Positions 46,085 to 54,273 of a DNA stretch of 64,000 nucleotides are shown here, one piece after another (the first letter of the stretch is position 1; each line of letters opens with the position of its first letter). Under the pieces are notes generated by a model that worked only from the letters and a program-made list of their open reading frames with translations, was not told where the DNA came from and made no database searches. Both the position numbers and the translations under genes were made by a program. Source of the DNA: Sulfurovum sp. NBC37-1 (GTDB taxonomy: Bacteria > Campylobacterota > Campylobacteria > Campylobacterales > Sulfurovaceae); contig NC_009663.1 in NCBI RefSeq assembly GCF_000010345.1, forward strand, positions 62,001 to 126,000, read 5' to 3'.

Positions 46085-46104
46085 CAAAGGGCTTCGGCCC
46101 TTTG
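46085..46104 (+). terminator. Perfect hairpin with UUCG tetraloop after the comEA-like gene
   Basis: CAAAGGGC (46085-46092), TTCG, GCCCTTTG (46097-46104): an 8-bp perfect stem with a very stable tetraloop. No T run follows directly, but position and stability suit a terminator. Confidence 0.55.
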
Positions 46105-46166
46105 CGCCTCCACCTCTTTAACCACATTTTTGATACAATTCCACTAATTCATACGAAGGTATTATC

Positions 46167-47555
46167 ATGACAGTAACACGTTTTGCACCCTCACCTACAG
46201 GGTATCTACATATCGGCGGTCTGCGTACTGCTCTCTTCTCCTGGCTGACGGCCAGACATAACAACGGGAAGTTCCTGCTGCGTATCGAAGATACGGATAT
46301 GGCGCGTAACTCCGAAGAAGCCAAGGATGCCATCCTGAAAGCATTTGAGTGGGTCGGTATGAGTCATGACGGAGAGGTTGTGTACCAGTCCAAACGCTTC
46401 GATCTTTACAAAAAATATATTGACCAGTTGCTTGAAGAGGGCAAAGCGTACAAGTGTTATATGACGAAAGAAGAGCTGAATGCACTGCGTGAAGAGCAGA
46501 TGGCAAAGAAAGAACGTACACGCTACGATGGCCGTTACCGTGACTTTACAGGGACACCTCCCGAAGGTGTGAAGCCGGTGATTCGTATCAAGGCCCCGCA
46601 GGAAGGGACAATCTCTTTTGTGGACGGTGTCAAAGGGGCGATGAATATTGCAGCAAATGAAGTGGATGACTTTATCATTGCAAGAAGTGACGGAACACCT
46701 ACCTATAACTTTGTTGTTGCGATCGATGATGCCCTCATGGGGTTGACGGATGTCATTCGTGGAGATGACCATCTTTACAACACACCAAAACAGATCGTGG
46801 TTTATAATGCTTTGGGCTTCAGTATACCCAACTTCTACCATGTAGCGATGATCAACAACGAACAGGGCAAAAAACTTTCCAAAAGAGACGGGGCAACAGA
46901 TGTGATGGAGTACAAGGCACTTGGATTCCTGCCCGAGGCTCTGCTAAACTTTCTTGTGCGTCTGGGCTGGAGTCATGGAGACCAGGAGATCTTTTCCGTA
47001 GAAGAGATGATAGAGCAGTTCGACCCGAAAGATATTAACAAGTCTGCTTCCAACTACAATCTTGACAAACTGCTTTGGCTCAATGCTCACTATATCAAGA
47101 ACAAGAGTAACAGTGAACTGGCGGAACTGCTCAAAGAGTTCGGTGTGGATATCAGTGAACATGACAAGCTTGAGATGCTGCTGGATGCAACCAAGGAGCG
47201 GGGGAAAACACTGGTGGAGCTGGCTGAACAGATCAAGCTTATCCTTACTGCTCCGACAGACTATGACGAGAAGGCTGTTAAAAAAGCCTTCAAGGGAGAG
47301 GCAAAGGAAATATTGACAGATTTCATCGCGATGCTTCAGACCTGGGAGAAACCGCTGCACTTGCCTGTCGATTACCATGAAGTGATGGAGAAGATCGTTG
47401 CGGAGAAGGAGATCGGGTTCGGGAAGATCGGTATGCCCCTTCGTGTCAGCCTGCTAGGAAGTATGACCGGCGCAGGGATGGACGAAGTAATGGCGATCAT
47501 CGGAGTGGATGAGACGATCGAGAGGATAGAGAGAGCGGTATCAACGATCGCGTAG
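46167..47555 (+). CDS. gltX: Glutamyl-tRNA synthetase
   Basis: A 462-residue class I aminoacyl-tRNA synthetase. The ATP site motifs are PSPTGYLHIGG near residue 9-18 (HIGH type) and KLSKRDGA near 236 (KMSKS type). The DDHLYNTPKQ region is intact. Campylobacterota often carry two GltX copies, one of which charges tRNA-Gln; which one this is cannot be told. The TAG stop (47553-47555) is the first part of a palindromic repeat element. Confidence 0.95.
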   Translation: MTVTRFAPSPTGYLHIGGLRTALFSWLTARHNNGKFLLRIEDTDMARNSEEAKDAILKAFEWVGMSHDGEVVYQSKRFDLYKKYIDQLLEEGKAYKCYMTKEELNALREEQMAKKERTRYDGRYRDFTGTPPEGVKPVIRIKAPQEGTISFVDGVKGAMNIAANEVDDFIIARSDGTPTYNFVVAIDDALMGLTDVIRGDDHLYNTPKQIVVYNALGFSIPNFYHVAMINNEQGKKLSKRDGATDVMEYKALGFLPEALLNFLVRLGWSHGDQEIFSVEEMIEQFDPKDINKSASNYNLDKLLWLNAHYIKNKSNSELAELLKEFGVDISEHDKLEMLLDATKERGKTLVELAEQIKLILTAPTDYDEKAVKKAFKGEAKEILTDFIAMLQTWEKPLHLPVDYHEVMEKIVAEKEIGFGKIGMPLRVSLLGSMTGAGMDEVMAIIGVDETIERIERAVSTIA

Positions 47556-47651
47556 GGTGCGTATTCACGCACCGCATAATACAATATGTATGAAAGAAAA
47601 AATTTTGCCGAAAGGCCTCATGCAATAAAAGGTGCGTAGCTACGCACCCTA
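47552..47651. repeat. Palindromic interspersed repeat, copy 1
   Basis: The element starts GTAGGGTGCGTA, has a hairpin arm GGTGCGT-ATTC-ACGCACC, an AT-rich middle with CCGAAAGG, and ends in a second arm closing with ACGCACCCTA. The convergent genes gltX and mqnA both use the terminal TAG of the element, one at each end, as stop codons (47553-47555 on plus, 47649-47651 on minus). It probably acts as a bidirectional terminator. Confidence 0.85.
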
Positions 47652-48284
47652 TGAATTCAAAAACGTTTTCAAAGACCTCTTCTCCCTGTATCCCATCGTA
47701 TAATAGATCTGTTCCAGATACCAGGTGAGCTGTTTTGGAGTGATACCTCTTTTTCTTGCTTCCTTCTTTAAAATGTATTGCGGGATCCTTACTTTTGTAT
47801 GGGCAAACTGCTTTGCCAGTTTCTGGATCTGTTTTCCGTGTTTGTTGTAGCAGAGTCTGGCGAAGACAAAGGGCAGACCTGTTTTTTCGTGCCAAGCTTC
47901 TGCAAGGTCTATGCCTTCTCCTCCGTCCAGGTAGTACTTGAGTGCAGCATCACCTATGAGTACCCTGCCTTTGAGACCCAGTACTTTTGCCAGTCTGTTG
48001 GATGTGGCGGAAGCGGGATCATATTGGTCTTCTCCCTCCAGCAGCAAGACACTGTAGACTTTTTTATCTGCGATGATGCCCAGGTCCGTACATCCGAATT
48101 TTCTGGATTCGATCGATGAAATGAAAGCGGCATTGACCTCTTGTCTTTTTAGTGATCTGTTGATCTGTGAGGGAACGGCACGTTTATAGCGGAAAGCCAT
48201 TTTTGCCGAGGAACTTTTGAGGTAGCGTTTGAGAAAAAGTTGGAAAGGGAGAAGGTTTAGATAGCTGATAGAACCAAATATCAT
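47649..48284 (-). CDS. mqnA: Chorismate dehydratase (futalosine menaquinone pathway)
   Basis: Makes 3-enolpyruvyl-benzoate from chorismate, the first step of the futalosine route. The start at 48284 (AAGGTGC upstream) gives 211 residues, short for the family. It begins MIFGSISYLNLLPF and has a periplasmic-binding-like fold: VNAAFISSIES, LGLKGRVLIGDAALKYYL and the WHEKTGLPFVFA helix. Its TAG stop lies in the repeat element, so the C-terminus may have been trimmed there. mqnD is at 16.8 kb. Confidence 0.88.
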   Translation of the reverse strand: MIFGSISYLNLLPFQLFLKRYLKSSSAKMAFRYKRAVPSQINRSLKRQEVNAAFISSIESRKFGCTDLGIIADKKVYSVLLLEGEDQYDPASATSNRLAKVLGLKGRVLIGDAALKYYLDGGEGIDLAEAWHEKTGLPFVFARLCYNKHGKQIQKLAKQFAHTKVRIPQYILKKEARKRGITPKQLTWYLEQIYYTMGYREKRSLKTFLNS

Positions 48285-48355
48285 ACCCGCACCTTTTTTA
48301 AGCGTAATTATACCAAACAAGAATTATAATCCACAGATGTTCAAGGAGAACCCTT

Positions 48356-48577
48356 ATGATAAAAGTAGAATTTTTAGGCCCTATCGGCAAGGCACCGATA
48401 GAGATGGATGCGACAACGCTTGCGGATGTGGCGGAAAAACTCAAAGAGGACGGTATGGTCAAAGAGTGGCTGCCGAAATGTGCAGTAGCTTTGAACGATA
48501 CGATGGTAAGTGACCTAAGTACGCCGCTGAAAGAGGGAGACAAGATATCTATCCTTCCGCCGGTTTGTGGAGGTTGA
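48356..48577 (+). CDS. moaD: Molybdopterin synthase small subunit
   Basis: A 73-residue ubiquitin-like (beta-grasp) sulfur carrier ending in the required Gly-Gly (LPPVCGG), the C-terminus that becomes a thiocarboxylate. It pairs with MoaE, which begins 3 bases downstream, to convert cyclic pyranopterin monophosphate into molybdopterin. Confidence 0.93.
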   Translation: MIKVEFLGPIGKAPIEMDATTLADVAEKLKEDGMVKEWLPKCAVALNDTMVSDLSTPLKEGDKISILPPVCGG

Positions 48578-48580
48578 GTT

Positions 48581-49015
48581 ATGGAACTGTATAACGGTCC
48601 CTTGGATGTCAAAGAGATCTTTGGAAGGTGGCTGGATGAAGAGGCACAGTCCAACTATGGTGCATACATCCCTTTTGTGGGAACGATACGTGCCGAAGAC
48701 GGGATAGAAGCACTTAGTTTTGATATCTATGGACCGGTACTTCAGAAGTGGTTTGATGAGTGGCAGGAGAAAGCGGAGGCCCGCGGAGCGGTGGTCAAAA
48801 TGGCACATGCTATTGGCGACGTGCCCATTCACACTTCCTCTTACGTTTCTGCGGTGTTCTCACCCAAGCGCCGTGTCGCACTTGAGTTGATCGATGAATT
48901 CGTAGAAGATTTCAAAGCCAATGCGCCGATATGGAAGTATGATGTGAAGAACGGTGAACGTATCTATGCGGAAGACAGAAGTACGCCGATGGACGGAAGC
49001 GGATTGCTCGCGTAG
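48581..49015 (+). CDS. moaE: Molybdopterin synthase large subunit
   Basis: A 144-residue MoaE with the family core: FVGTIRAEDGIEALSFDIY, then VKMAHAIGDVPIHTSSYVSAVFSPKRRVALEL and APIWKYDVKNGERIY with the catalytic lysine region. It forms the heterotetramer with MoaD. The last codons GCG-TAG run straight into a palindromic repeat; the TAG is the repeat's own terminal triplet. Confidence 0.93.
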   Translation: MELYNGPLDVKEIFGRWLDEEAQSNYGAYIPFVGTIRAEDGIEALSFDIYGPVLQKWFDEWQEKAEARGAVVKMAHAIGDVPIHTSSYVSAVFSPKRRVALELIDEFVEDFKANAPIWKYDVKNGERIYAEDRSTPMDGSGLLA

Positions 49016-49106
49016 GGTGCGTAAACACGCACCTTTTATAAATCCTTTCGGCAAAAATATGACGGTATGCTGATTTTATTATGTGGTGCGTGGTTACGCA
49101 CCCTAC
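49012..49106. repeat. Palindromic interspersed repeat, copy 2
   Basis: A 95-base element in the opposite orientation to copy 1 (core reads CCTTTCGG). Arms are GGTGCGTAAACACGCACC at the left and GGTGCGTGGTTACGCACC at the right, closing with CTAC. The left TAG is the moaE stop; the right end lies just upstream of the moeA ribosome site, so it sits inside the moaDE-moeA operon. Confidence 0.85.
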
Positions 49107-49121
49107 AAAAGGGACTTTTTA

Positions 49122-50324
49122 ATGATGATGCACTTTGATGAATCGATGGCACTCTTGGAAGGGGTACGGATCGAAAAATACAAAACAAAAAAACTTTTTA
49201 TCATGGATGCGCAGGGGTATGTGCTGGCAGAGGATATTGTAGCAGACCATAACTCTCCGGAATTCCCGACAGCGGCAATGGACGGTTATGCGCTCAATTA
49301 TGATGATATGGCACTGGGAAGGCTCAGGATCGCAAGTATCAATCCCGCCGGTTCCGCTTTGAGAGACGAGGTAATTGGCGGGACCTGTATCAAAACTTTT
49401 ACGGGTTCACTGATGCCCAAAGGTGCCGATACGCTCATTCCCATAGAGAATGTGGAAGTAGACGGTGACGAGATCGTTATCAAAGAAGAGGTTCCCCAGG
49501 GATTTTCCGTACGTGAGCCGGGAGAGAACTATGCCAAAGGACAGAAACTCATTGAAGCGGGAACAAAGATCGATTTTCCACAGATAGGTGTGATGGCAGG
49601 GTTGAATATCGTTATGGTCTCAGTATATGAAAAACCGACGGTGGCCATACTCTCTACGGGCTCAGAACTGCTTGATCTGGGAGAAGTACAGACCAATGAT
49701 TCCCAGATACGATCTTCGAACAACTATACCATTGAAGCGATTGTGAGGAAATATGACGGCATCGCTATGCAGCTTGGCTGTATCAAAGACGATAAAGCAA
49801 GTATCCAGAAGGCCATGGCAGAAGCACTGGAGAAAAGTGATATTGTCGTGACCACAGGTGGTGTAAGTGTAGGGGATTTTGATTTTGTAAAAGATGTGAT
49901 CACTGAACTGGGTTGTGAAGTGGTGTTCAAAGGGGTACGTATCAAGCCCGGACAGCACATTGTTGTGGCACGCAAAGGGGACAAGTTTATTGTTGGGCTT
50001 CCCGGATTTGCCTACTCATCAACAGTCACGGCACTGTTGTACGTCCTACCGTTGATAGAAAAACTGCAGAAAGGGAAATCTGTTTTGCGAAAAGTAAAAG
50101 CCAAACTGAAAGAGCCATTCATCAAACGTGCCAAAAAGGCGGAGTTCACCGCCTGTAACGTCTCTTTGCTTCAGGGAGAATATTATGTTGACTTTAAAGG
50201 CAAGAAAGTCGGCACCTCTGCCATTCTTACCAATATGCTCGGCGATGTTGCGCTGCTTGTAACTTCAGAAGATGATGCCTCCAAAGAGGTAGGTGATGAG
50301 GTTGACATACTGCTTTTGAAATAG
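49122..50324 (+). CDS. moeA: Molybdopterin molybdenumtransferase
   Basis: Inserts molybdate into the adenylated pterin. The start at 49122 (AAAGGG upstream, right after the repeat) gives 400 residues; adjacent ATGs at 49125 and 49128 are alternatives. MoeA landmarks: AMDGYALNY, ACTIVE-site FTGSLMPKGADTLIPIENV, STGSELLDLGE, SIVVTTGGVSVGDFDF-like GG motif (DIVVTTGGVSVGDFDF) and GLPGFAYSS. It completes the moaD-moaE-moeA unit. Confidence 0.95.
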   Translation: MMMHFDESMALLEGVRIEKYKTKKLFIMDAQGYVLAEDIVADHNSPEFPTAAMDGYALNYDDMALGRLRIASINPAGSALRDEVIGGTCIKTFTGSLMPKGADTLIPIENVEVDGDEIVIKEEVPQGFSVREPGENYAKGQKLIEAGTKIDFPQIGVMAGLNIVMVSVYEKPTVAILSTGSELLDLGEVQTNDSQIRSSNNYTIEAIVRKYDGIAMQLGCIKDDKASIQKAMAEALEKSDIVVTTGGVSVGDFDFVKDVITELGCEVVFKGVRIKPGQHIVVARKGDKFIVGLPGFAYSSTVTALLYVLPLIEKLQKGKSVLRKVKAKLKEPFIKRAKKAEFTACNVSLLQGEYYVDFKGKKVGTSAILTNMLGDVALLVTSEDDASKEVGDEVDILLLK

Positions 50325-50332
50325 CATGCTTT

Positions 50333-50440
50333 TTATACCTGTTTCGCTCTGATCTTCAAAAAGAGTGCAAGCTCCGCTGCTGTTCTACATCCTGAGTTCA
50401 TTGCTTCATTTAGCAGATTTCTGTTTCTTTTAAAATCCAT
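50333..50440 (-). CDS. Divergent small reading frame, 35 aa, beside the S24 repressor
   Basis: A 35-residue frame reads leftward from ATG 50440, with AAAGGA six bases upstream, an excellent ribosome site. The product is small and basic, with a predicted helix in the middle (NEAMNSGCRTAAELALFLK). It lies across from the S24 repressor gene, and the two operators (50474-50494 and 50515-50535) lie between them, like the cI/cro arrangement of lambdoid phages. I do not recognise the protein; it may be a small regulator or a chance frame. Confidence 0.45.
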   Translation of the reverse strand: MDFKRNRNLLNEAMNSGCRTAAELALFLKIRAKQV

Positions 50441-50473
50441 TTTAAATCCTTTTCTTTGTTTTTTTTAACTCTA

Positions 50474-50494
50474 TATATGTCAAATTGTATATAA
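50474..50494. promoter_or_regulatory. Second operator-like site near the S24 repressor
   Basis: ATATGTCAA (50475-50483) matches the left half of the recA palindrome exactly; the right half, ATTGTATATA, is degenerate. It lies 41 bases, about four helical turns, from the stronger site at 50515. Confidence 0.5.
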
Positions 50495-50514
50495 AAGTAT
50501 GAAAATAGTTAAAA

Positions 50515-50535
50515 AATATGTCAAATTGTCATACT
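50515..50535. promoter_or_regulatory. Operator of the S24 repressor, shared with recA
   Basis: AATATGTCAA, then A, then TTGTCATACT: 18 of 21 positions equal the perfect palindrome upstream of recA. It covers the -35 region (50529-50534) of the TATAAT promoter at 50552, so bound repressor would shut its own transcription. Nearby AAAAGTATGA (50493-50502) and TCATACTTTT (50529-50538) form another inverted pair. Confidence 0.7.
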
Positions 50536-50551
50536 TTTAGGAAAAATACAT

Positions 50552-50557
50552 TATAAT
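50552..50557 (+). promoter_or_regulatory. -10 box of the S24 repressor promoter
   Basis: Perfect TATAAT, 120 bases before the repressor ATG, leaving a leader of about 110 bases that contains the short frame at 50610. Confidence 0.55.
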
Positions 50558-50609
50558 TTGAAATATTATATGTGCGTTTAGTTACATTCTCATCAAGGAG
50601 GAAGCTTTA

Positions 50610-50681
50610 GTGAGAGGAATTGTGAAGGGACTTTGTTCTTTAACAAGGAGACCTAATAATAAAAAAAGGAGTAAAAAATGA
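50610..50681 (+). CDS. Possible 23-aa leader peptide of the S24 repressor
   Basis: A GTG at 50610 follows AAGGAGG (50595-50601) by 8 bases, the best ribosome site of the region. The frame codes 23 basic residues (VRGIVKGLCSLTRRPNNKKR and more Lys/Ser) and its TGA (50679-50681) overlaps the repressor ATG (50678-50680). That arrangement would couple translation of the repressor to this peptide. A CTTTGTT/AACAAGG hairpin lies inside it. Confidence 0.4.
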   Translation: MRGIVKGLCSLTRRPNNKKRSKK

Positions 50682-51331
50682 TGAATTTCAATGAAATAAT
50701 AGAAAAACTAAAAGATGTGATCTCTGAAACGAAGATTGGAGGGAAAGTCTTTGACAAAGATGTCGCACAGGCGCTTAATATCCCTCAGGCGACCTTTGCC
50801 ACGATGAAAAAGAGAAACTCAATCCCTTACGAAGAGATACTCGAGTTTTGTGCACTTAAAAAGATATCGGTCAACTGGCTTTTCTTTGACCAGGCAGTCG
50901 ATATGCTCAAAGAACAGACGGAAAAATTCTTTCAGGTACGCTATTTTTCTGATATACGTGCAAGTGCCGGCGGCGGGGCTGAAGTCTTTGACGAGAATTA
51001 CGAGACGATTACCATCGATGAGAAGATCATGCACAATATGGTAGGCATGGGCAACACCGAACTTGAAGCGATCCATGTGGACGGGGAGTCTATGGAACCG
51101 ACACTTCAGGACGGGTCCATCGTATTTGTAGACAGAAACCAGACCAATATCAATAAAGACGGTATTTTTATCGCTTCAACCACGGCGGGACTCTTCATCA
51201 AGCGTATCCGTCAGAGAGCGGACGGTATGGTGGAGCTCATCTCGGATAATAAAGCCTACTCTCCCGAAGTGCTGGCGCCGGATGAAGTGAGTATTGTGGG
51301 GAAAGTTGTTGGGAATATTGAGTCGCTTTGA
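50678..51331 (+). CDS. CI/LexA-like S24-peptidase repressor
   Basis: The 217 residues consist of an N-terminal phage-CI-type HTH (1-70, DVAQALNIPQATFATMKKRNSIPYEEILEFC) and a C-terminal S24 peptidase domain (90-217). The catalytic pair is present: Ser138 in VDGESMEP and Lys175 in GLFIKRI. A candidate self-cleavage bond is Ala97-Gly98 in RASAGGG. Its promoter has palindromes matching the recA promoter, so it probably represses itself and recA and is inactivated by RecA filaments. AAGGAG lies 6 bases upstream of the ATG. No phage genes are nearby. Confidence 0.85.
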   Translation: MMNFNEIIEKLKDVISETKIGGKVFDKDVAQALNIPQATFATMKKRNSIPYEEILEFCALKKISVNWLFFDQAVDMLKEQTEKFFQVRYFSDIRASAGGGAEVFDENYETITIDEKIMHNMVGMGNTELEAIHVDGESMEPTLQDGSIVFVDRNQTNINKDGIFIASTTAGLFIKRIRQRADGMVELISDNKAYSPEVLAPDEVSIVGKVVGNIESL

Positions 51332-51336
51332 TTTCT

Positions 51337-51431
51337 GTAGGGTGCGTAGTCACGCACCGCATATTAAAATTTGAATGAAATACAATTTCTCCCGAAAGGG
51401 CTGATATAAAAGGTGCGTGACTACACACCCT
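51337..51431. repeat. Palindromic interspersed repeat, copy 3
   Basis: A 95-base element in the same orientation as copy 1 (core CCGAAAGG), with arms GGTGCGTAGTCACGCACC and GGTGCGTGACTACACACC. It separates the S24 repressor (stop 5 bases before) from the convergent DksA-like gene, whose TAG stop (51421-51423) lies inside the right arm. That arm is slightly decayed. Confidence 0.85.
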
Positions 51432-51768
51432 GTGCGTTGTTTGCACACTCTACACATCTGACACTTTCCGGGCGTACGGACATCCGGCCTGTACCTATCT
51501 CCTCTTCACACTCTATGCAGATACCGAACATCGGTTTGTCGATACGAAGCAGGGCATTCTGGAGTCTGGTGAGCCGGACCTTTGACTCGTCGAGTATCTT
51601 GTTGTTGACATGCTGTTCTCCCATCGCTTCGAGCCGGGTGAGTCGTCCCAGTGAACAGTCGGGAGAAATGGGTTTGACCTTCTCTTCGAGTGTGCTGATC
51701 TGCTCTTTAAGCGTTTCAATATCTTCTTCTATCTTTTTTCGTATGGTTTCTTTTTCTTCTTTTGTCAT
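51421..51768 (-). CDS. TraR/DksA-type zinc-finger protein
   Basis: A 115-residue protein with a long N-terminal coiled coil (1-50) and a C4 zinc finger near the end ([25 protein letters not shown]). DksA-like proteins bind the RNA polymerase secondary channel and, with ppGpp, adjust stable RNA transcription. The acidic coiled-coil tip (DxxDxA) of DksA is not clear, so a general DksA/TraR name is given. The stop TAG is inside repeat copy 3. Confidence 0.82.
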   Translation of the reverse strand: MTKEEKETIRKKIEEDIETLKEQISTLEEKVKPISPDCSLGRLTRLEAMGEQHVNNKILDESKVRLTRLQNALLRIDKPMFGICIECEEEIGTGRMSVRPESVRCVECANNAQGV

Positions 51769-51830
51769 TTGGGTTGCTTTATGTTATAGTTGACATTGAT
51801 TATAGCAAAAAATCACCTTGCGGAGTAGAG

Positions 51831-53825
51831 ATGAAAAGTATTTTAGTATGGTGTATTATGATGATCGGGCTTTGTGCCGGGCAGAGTTACACCAATGCCC
51901 TTGTGAAAGAGAATTCCCCCTATCTTCAGCAGCATGCTCACAATCCTGTGAACTGGTACCCCTGGGGTGAAGAGGCGTTTAAGAAAGCCGCGAAAGAACA
52001 CAAATTCATTTTTCTCTCCATCGGCTACAGTACCTGCCACTGGTGCCATGAGATGGAGAAGGAGAGCTTTACGGATGAAACGGTAGCCAAATTACTGAAT
52101 GATGACTTTGTGTCCATCAAGGTGGATAGAGAAGAATACCCACAGATAGACAAGAAGTATCAGCAGCTCTATATGGACTATTACGGTGAAAGAGGGGGAT
52201 GGCCCCTGAGCGTGTTTATGACGCCGGAAGGCGAAGTGTTCCATCTGGGGACGTACATACCCAAAGAGGAGGGATACGGTTCCAGGGGGCTGCTTAAGAT
52301 GCTGCCTGATTTTGCTGCGCTGAAAAAAGATCCAACGAAGTTGAAGCGTTTGACAGAAGGCTATAAAAATGTGCAGACGAAGGGTGGTTCTTCCCAAATG
52401 CTTACACGGGACCTCACGAAAGGTCTGCTTGTAAGGACCGTGGACGATATAGTCAAAACGTACGATCCAAAGAACGGAGGATTTGCTGATCGTCCCAAGT
52501 TCCCGGAAGCTTCCAAGATAGCGCTGCTCCTGACCATTTACAGACTGAACGATGACAAAAGGGCCTACAGCATGGCCGATACGACACTGAGAAAAATGGC
52601 CCTAAGCGGGCTTTACGACCAGATAGGGGGAGGATTTTTCCGCTACACGACAGACCGGGAGTGGCAGAGTCCGCATTTCGAAAAAATGCTCTATACCAAT
52701 GCCGAACTGATCCCGGTGTATGTGCAGATGTATGAAGAGACGAAGGACCCTATGTACAAAAGGGTCGTGCAGGAGACCATAGCGCAGATGCGGGAGCACT
52801 TTATGCAAGAGGACCTCTACTTTTCCGCAAGCGATGCGGACAGTGACGGAGAAGAGGGCGGTTATTTCATTTACAATTACGACGAAGTGAAAGACGCACT
52901 TTTGAAAAAAGGATTGAGCATTTCTGAGACAGAGGAAGCGCTTGCCTATCTGGGAATAGAGGAGGATGGTAATGTGGATGGAGAACTTGCCCTCCCTCAT
53001 ATTACAGGAAGCAAAGAACCTTCAAGGCTTAAAGAGGTCAAACGATACCTGAAGGAACTGCGCAAAACGAGGAGCTTCCCTTTTGTGGATACAAAGATCA
53101 TTACGGCATGGAATGCGATGATGGTCAAAGCGCTTTTTGTTGCTTCCCGAGTTGATTCAGAGTATCTTTATGATGCAAAAAAGAGTTTGGGAAAACTCTG
53201 GATGCTGATGCGTCGTGACGGAAAGCTTTACCATCAGACACTTTACGGAAAAGCACCCAAACAGAAAGCAATATTGGAAGACTATGCTTTTTTGACGGAT
53301 GCCCTGATAGAAGGTTATGAACGGAGTTATGACGAGCGTTATCTCTCTCAGGCAAAAATATTGTGCGAAGAGGCGGTGGAGAAGTTTTACCGAAAGGGTA
53401 TTTGGTATCTTAGTGACGATCGGGTCAGAACCGTGGCTGACTTTGATGACCGTTACTATACGTCGGCAGAGAGTGTGATGCTCGAAGCTCTTCTGAAGAC
53501 AGCTGCGTTGAGTGAAAAACTAAAATACCTAAGTATAGTAAAAAAAACAATAGAGGGACAGGGAGGTGTGCTGCAGAGTGCCCCGGCGAAAGCAGCCAAA
53601 CTCACAGAATTGTATCTTCGCCTCAAGAAAGGTGATGTTATCATCCATGCGGATAGGCAAATGTTACTTGATGCGCAAAAAGAGATTGATAGTATAGGGT
53701 ATCCTTTCGTTTTAAGCAAAGTTGAACAGAATGACGAGTATCTTGCCTGCAGGATCAACAGCTGTTTCGCACATGACAGGAATATGACACGATTGATCCA
53801 AAAAATAGAAGAGGCGGTGAAGTAG
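51831..53825 (+). CDS. DUF255 thioredoxin-domain protein (YyaL/SSP411-like), exported
   Basis: From the start at 51831 (CGGAGTAGAG upstream) the protein has 664 residues, with a signal peptide (1-17). The N-terminal DUF255 thioredoxin fold has [22 protein letters not shown] and the CxxC in [11 protein letters not shown] six-hairpin alpha/alpha toroid follows ([38 protein letters not shown]). YyaL-type proteins are usually cytoplasmic; a signal peptide here points to the periplasm. Catalytic role is not established in this family. Confidence 0.8.
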   Translation: MKSILVWCIMMIGLCAGQSYTNALVKENSPYLQQHAHNPVNWYPWGEEAFKKAAKEHKFIFLSIGYSTCHWCHEMEKESFTDETVAKLLNDDFVSIKVDREEYPQIDKKYQQLYMDYYGERGGWPLSVFMTPEGEVFHLGTYIPKEEGYGSRGLLKMLPDFAALKKDPTKLKRLTEGYKNVQTKGGSSQMLTRDLTKGLLVRTVDDIVKTYDPKNGGFADRPKFPEASKIALLLTIYRLNDDKRAYSMADTTLRKMALSGLYDQIGGGFFRYTTDREWQSPHFEKMLYTNAELIPVYVQMYEETKDPMYKRVVQETIAQMREHFMQEDLYFSASDADSDGEEGGYFIYNYDEVKDALLKKGLSISETEEALAYLGIEEDGNVDGELALPHITGSKEPSRLKEVKRYLKELRKTRSFPFVDTKIITAWNAMMVKALFVASRVDSEYLYDAKKSLGKLWMLMRRDGKLYHQTLYGKAPKQKAILEDYAFLTDALIEGYERSYDERYLSQAKILCEEAVEKFYRKGIWYLSDDRVRTVADFDDRYYTSAESVMLEALLKTAALSEKLKYLSIVKKTIEGQGGVLQSAPAKAAKLTELYLRLKKGDVIIHADRQMLLDAQKEIDSIGYPFVLSKVEQNDEYLACRINSCFAHDRNMTRLIQKIEEAVK

Positions 53826-53826
53826 T

Positions 53827-54177
53827 ATGCTGAGCATGAACGAAGACCTTGAGGGTGCGCTGAAACAGTACATCATACTGCTGGATAAGGGGGAATACTT
53901 TGATGCGCATGAAGTACTTGAAGAAGCCTGGCACCCCCTGCGTCTGAACAAGGACCCTCTGGCAAATCTTACCAAAGGCCTGATCAACGGTGCCGTTGCT
54001 TTTGAACATTTGAAGCGCAATAAAAGTAATGCAAGTGAAAAGGCGCGCAAGGTCATGACATCCTACGAGAAGCATAAAGAGATTTATTCAGATGAGATAA
54101 GGTATGCGATCCTGTTTAAAGCTGCCTGTATTAAGATTGAAGAGTTGAAAAGCGCATATCCGGAAGTGTGGTGCTGA
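53827..54177 (+). CDS. DUF309 protein
   Basis: A 116-residue helical protein with the DUF309 signature: GEYFDAHEVLEEAWHP, LTKGLINGAVAFEHLKR. The conserved His and Glu suggest a metal-binding or structural helix bundle, function unknown. It starts 1 base after the preceding gene stop. The frame is followed, in frame across its TGA, by 30 codons that resemble the end of a nitroreductase. Confidence 0.75.
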   Translation: MLSMNEDLEGALKQYIILLDKGEYFDAHEVLEEAWHPLRLNKDPLANLTKGLINGAVAFEHLKRNKSNASEKARKVMTSYEKHKEIYSDEIRYAILFKAACIKIEELKSAYPEVWC

Positions 54178-54270
54178 TGTTCGGGTATCGGTGCCTATTA
54201 CGACGATGAGGTCAATGACTTTCTGGAAAATGAGGAGATGGTGCTTTACGCTTTGGCGATAGGGAAGTAG
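54178..54270 (+). pseudogene. C-terminal remnant of a SagB-type nitroreductase
   Basis: The 30 codons after the DUF309 stop read SGIGAYYDDEVNDFLENEEM and then VLYALAIGK before TAG. That matches the usual last segment of SagB/ThcOx-type FMN nitroreductases, whose upstream 170 or so residues are missing. It is in frame with the DUF309 gene through TGA. A deletion scar is the simplest reading. Confidence 0.6.
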
Positions 54271-54273
54271 AGA

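Noticed and set aside
50300-50310. TTGACATAC at the end of moeA looks like an operator half-site.
   Set aside because: It is inside coding sequence, with no inverted partner, and 170 bases from the repressor operators.
50678-51331. A prophage repressor marking an integrated phage.
   Set aside because: No integrase, structural or replication phage genes are near; neighbours are Mo-cofactor and DksA-like genes.
54175-54177. Selenocysteine codon joining DUF309 and the nitroreductase-like tail.
   Set aside because: The tail is a family C-terminus without its body and no convincing stem-loop follows the TGA; a deletion scar is simpler.
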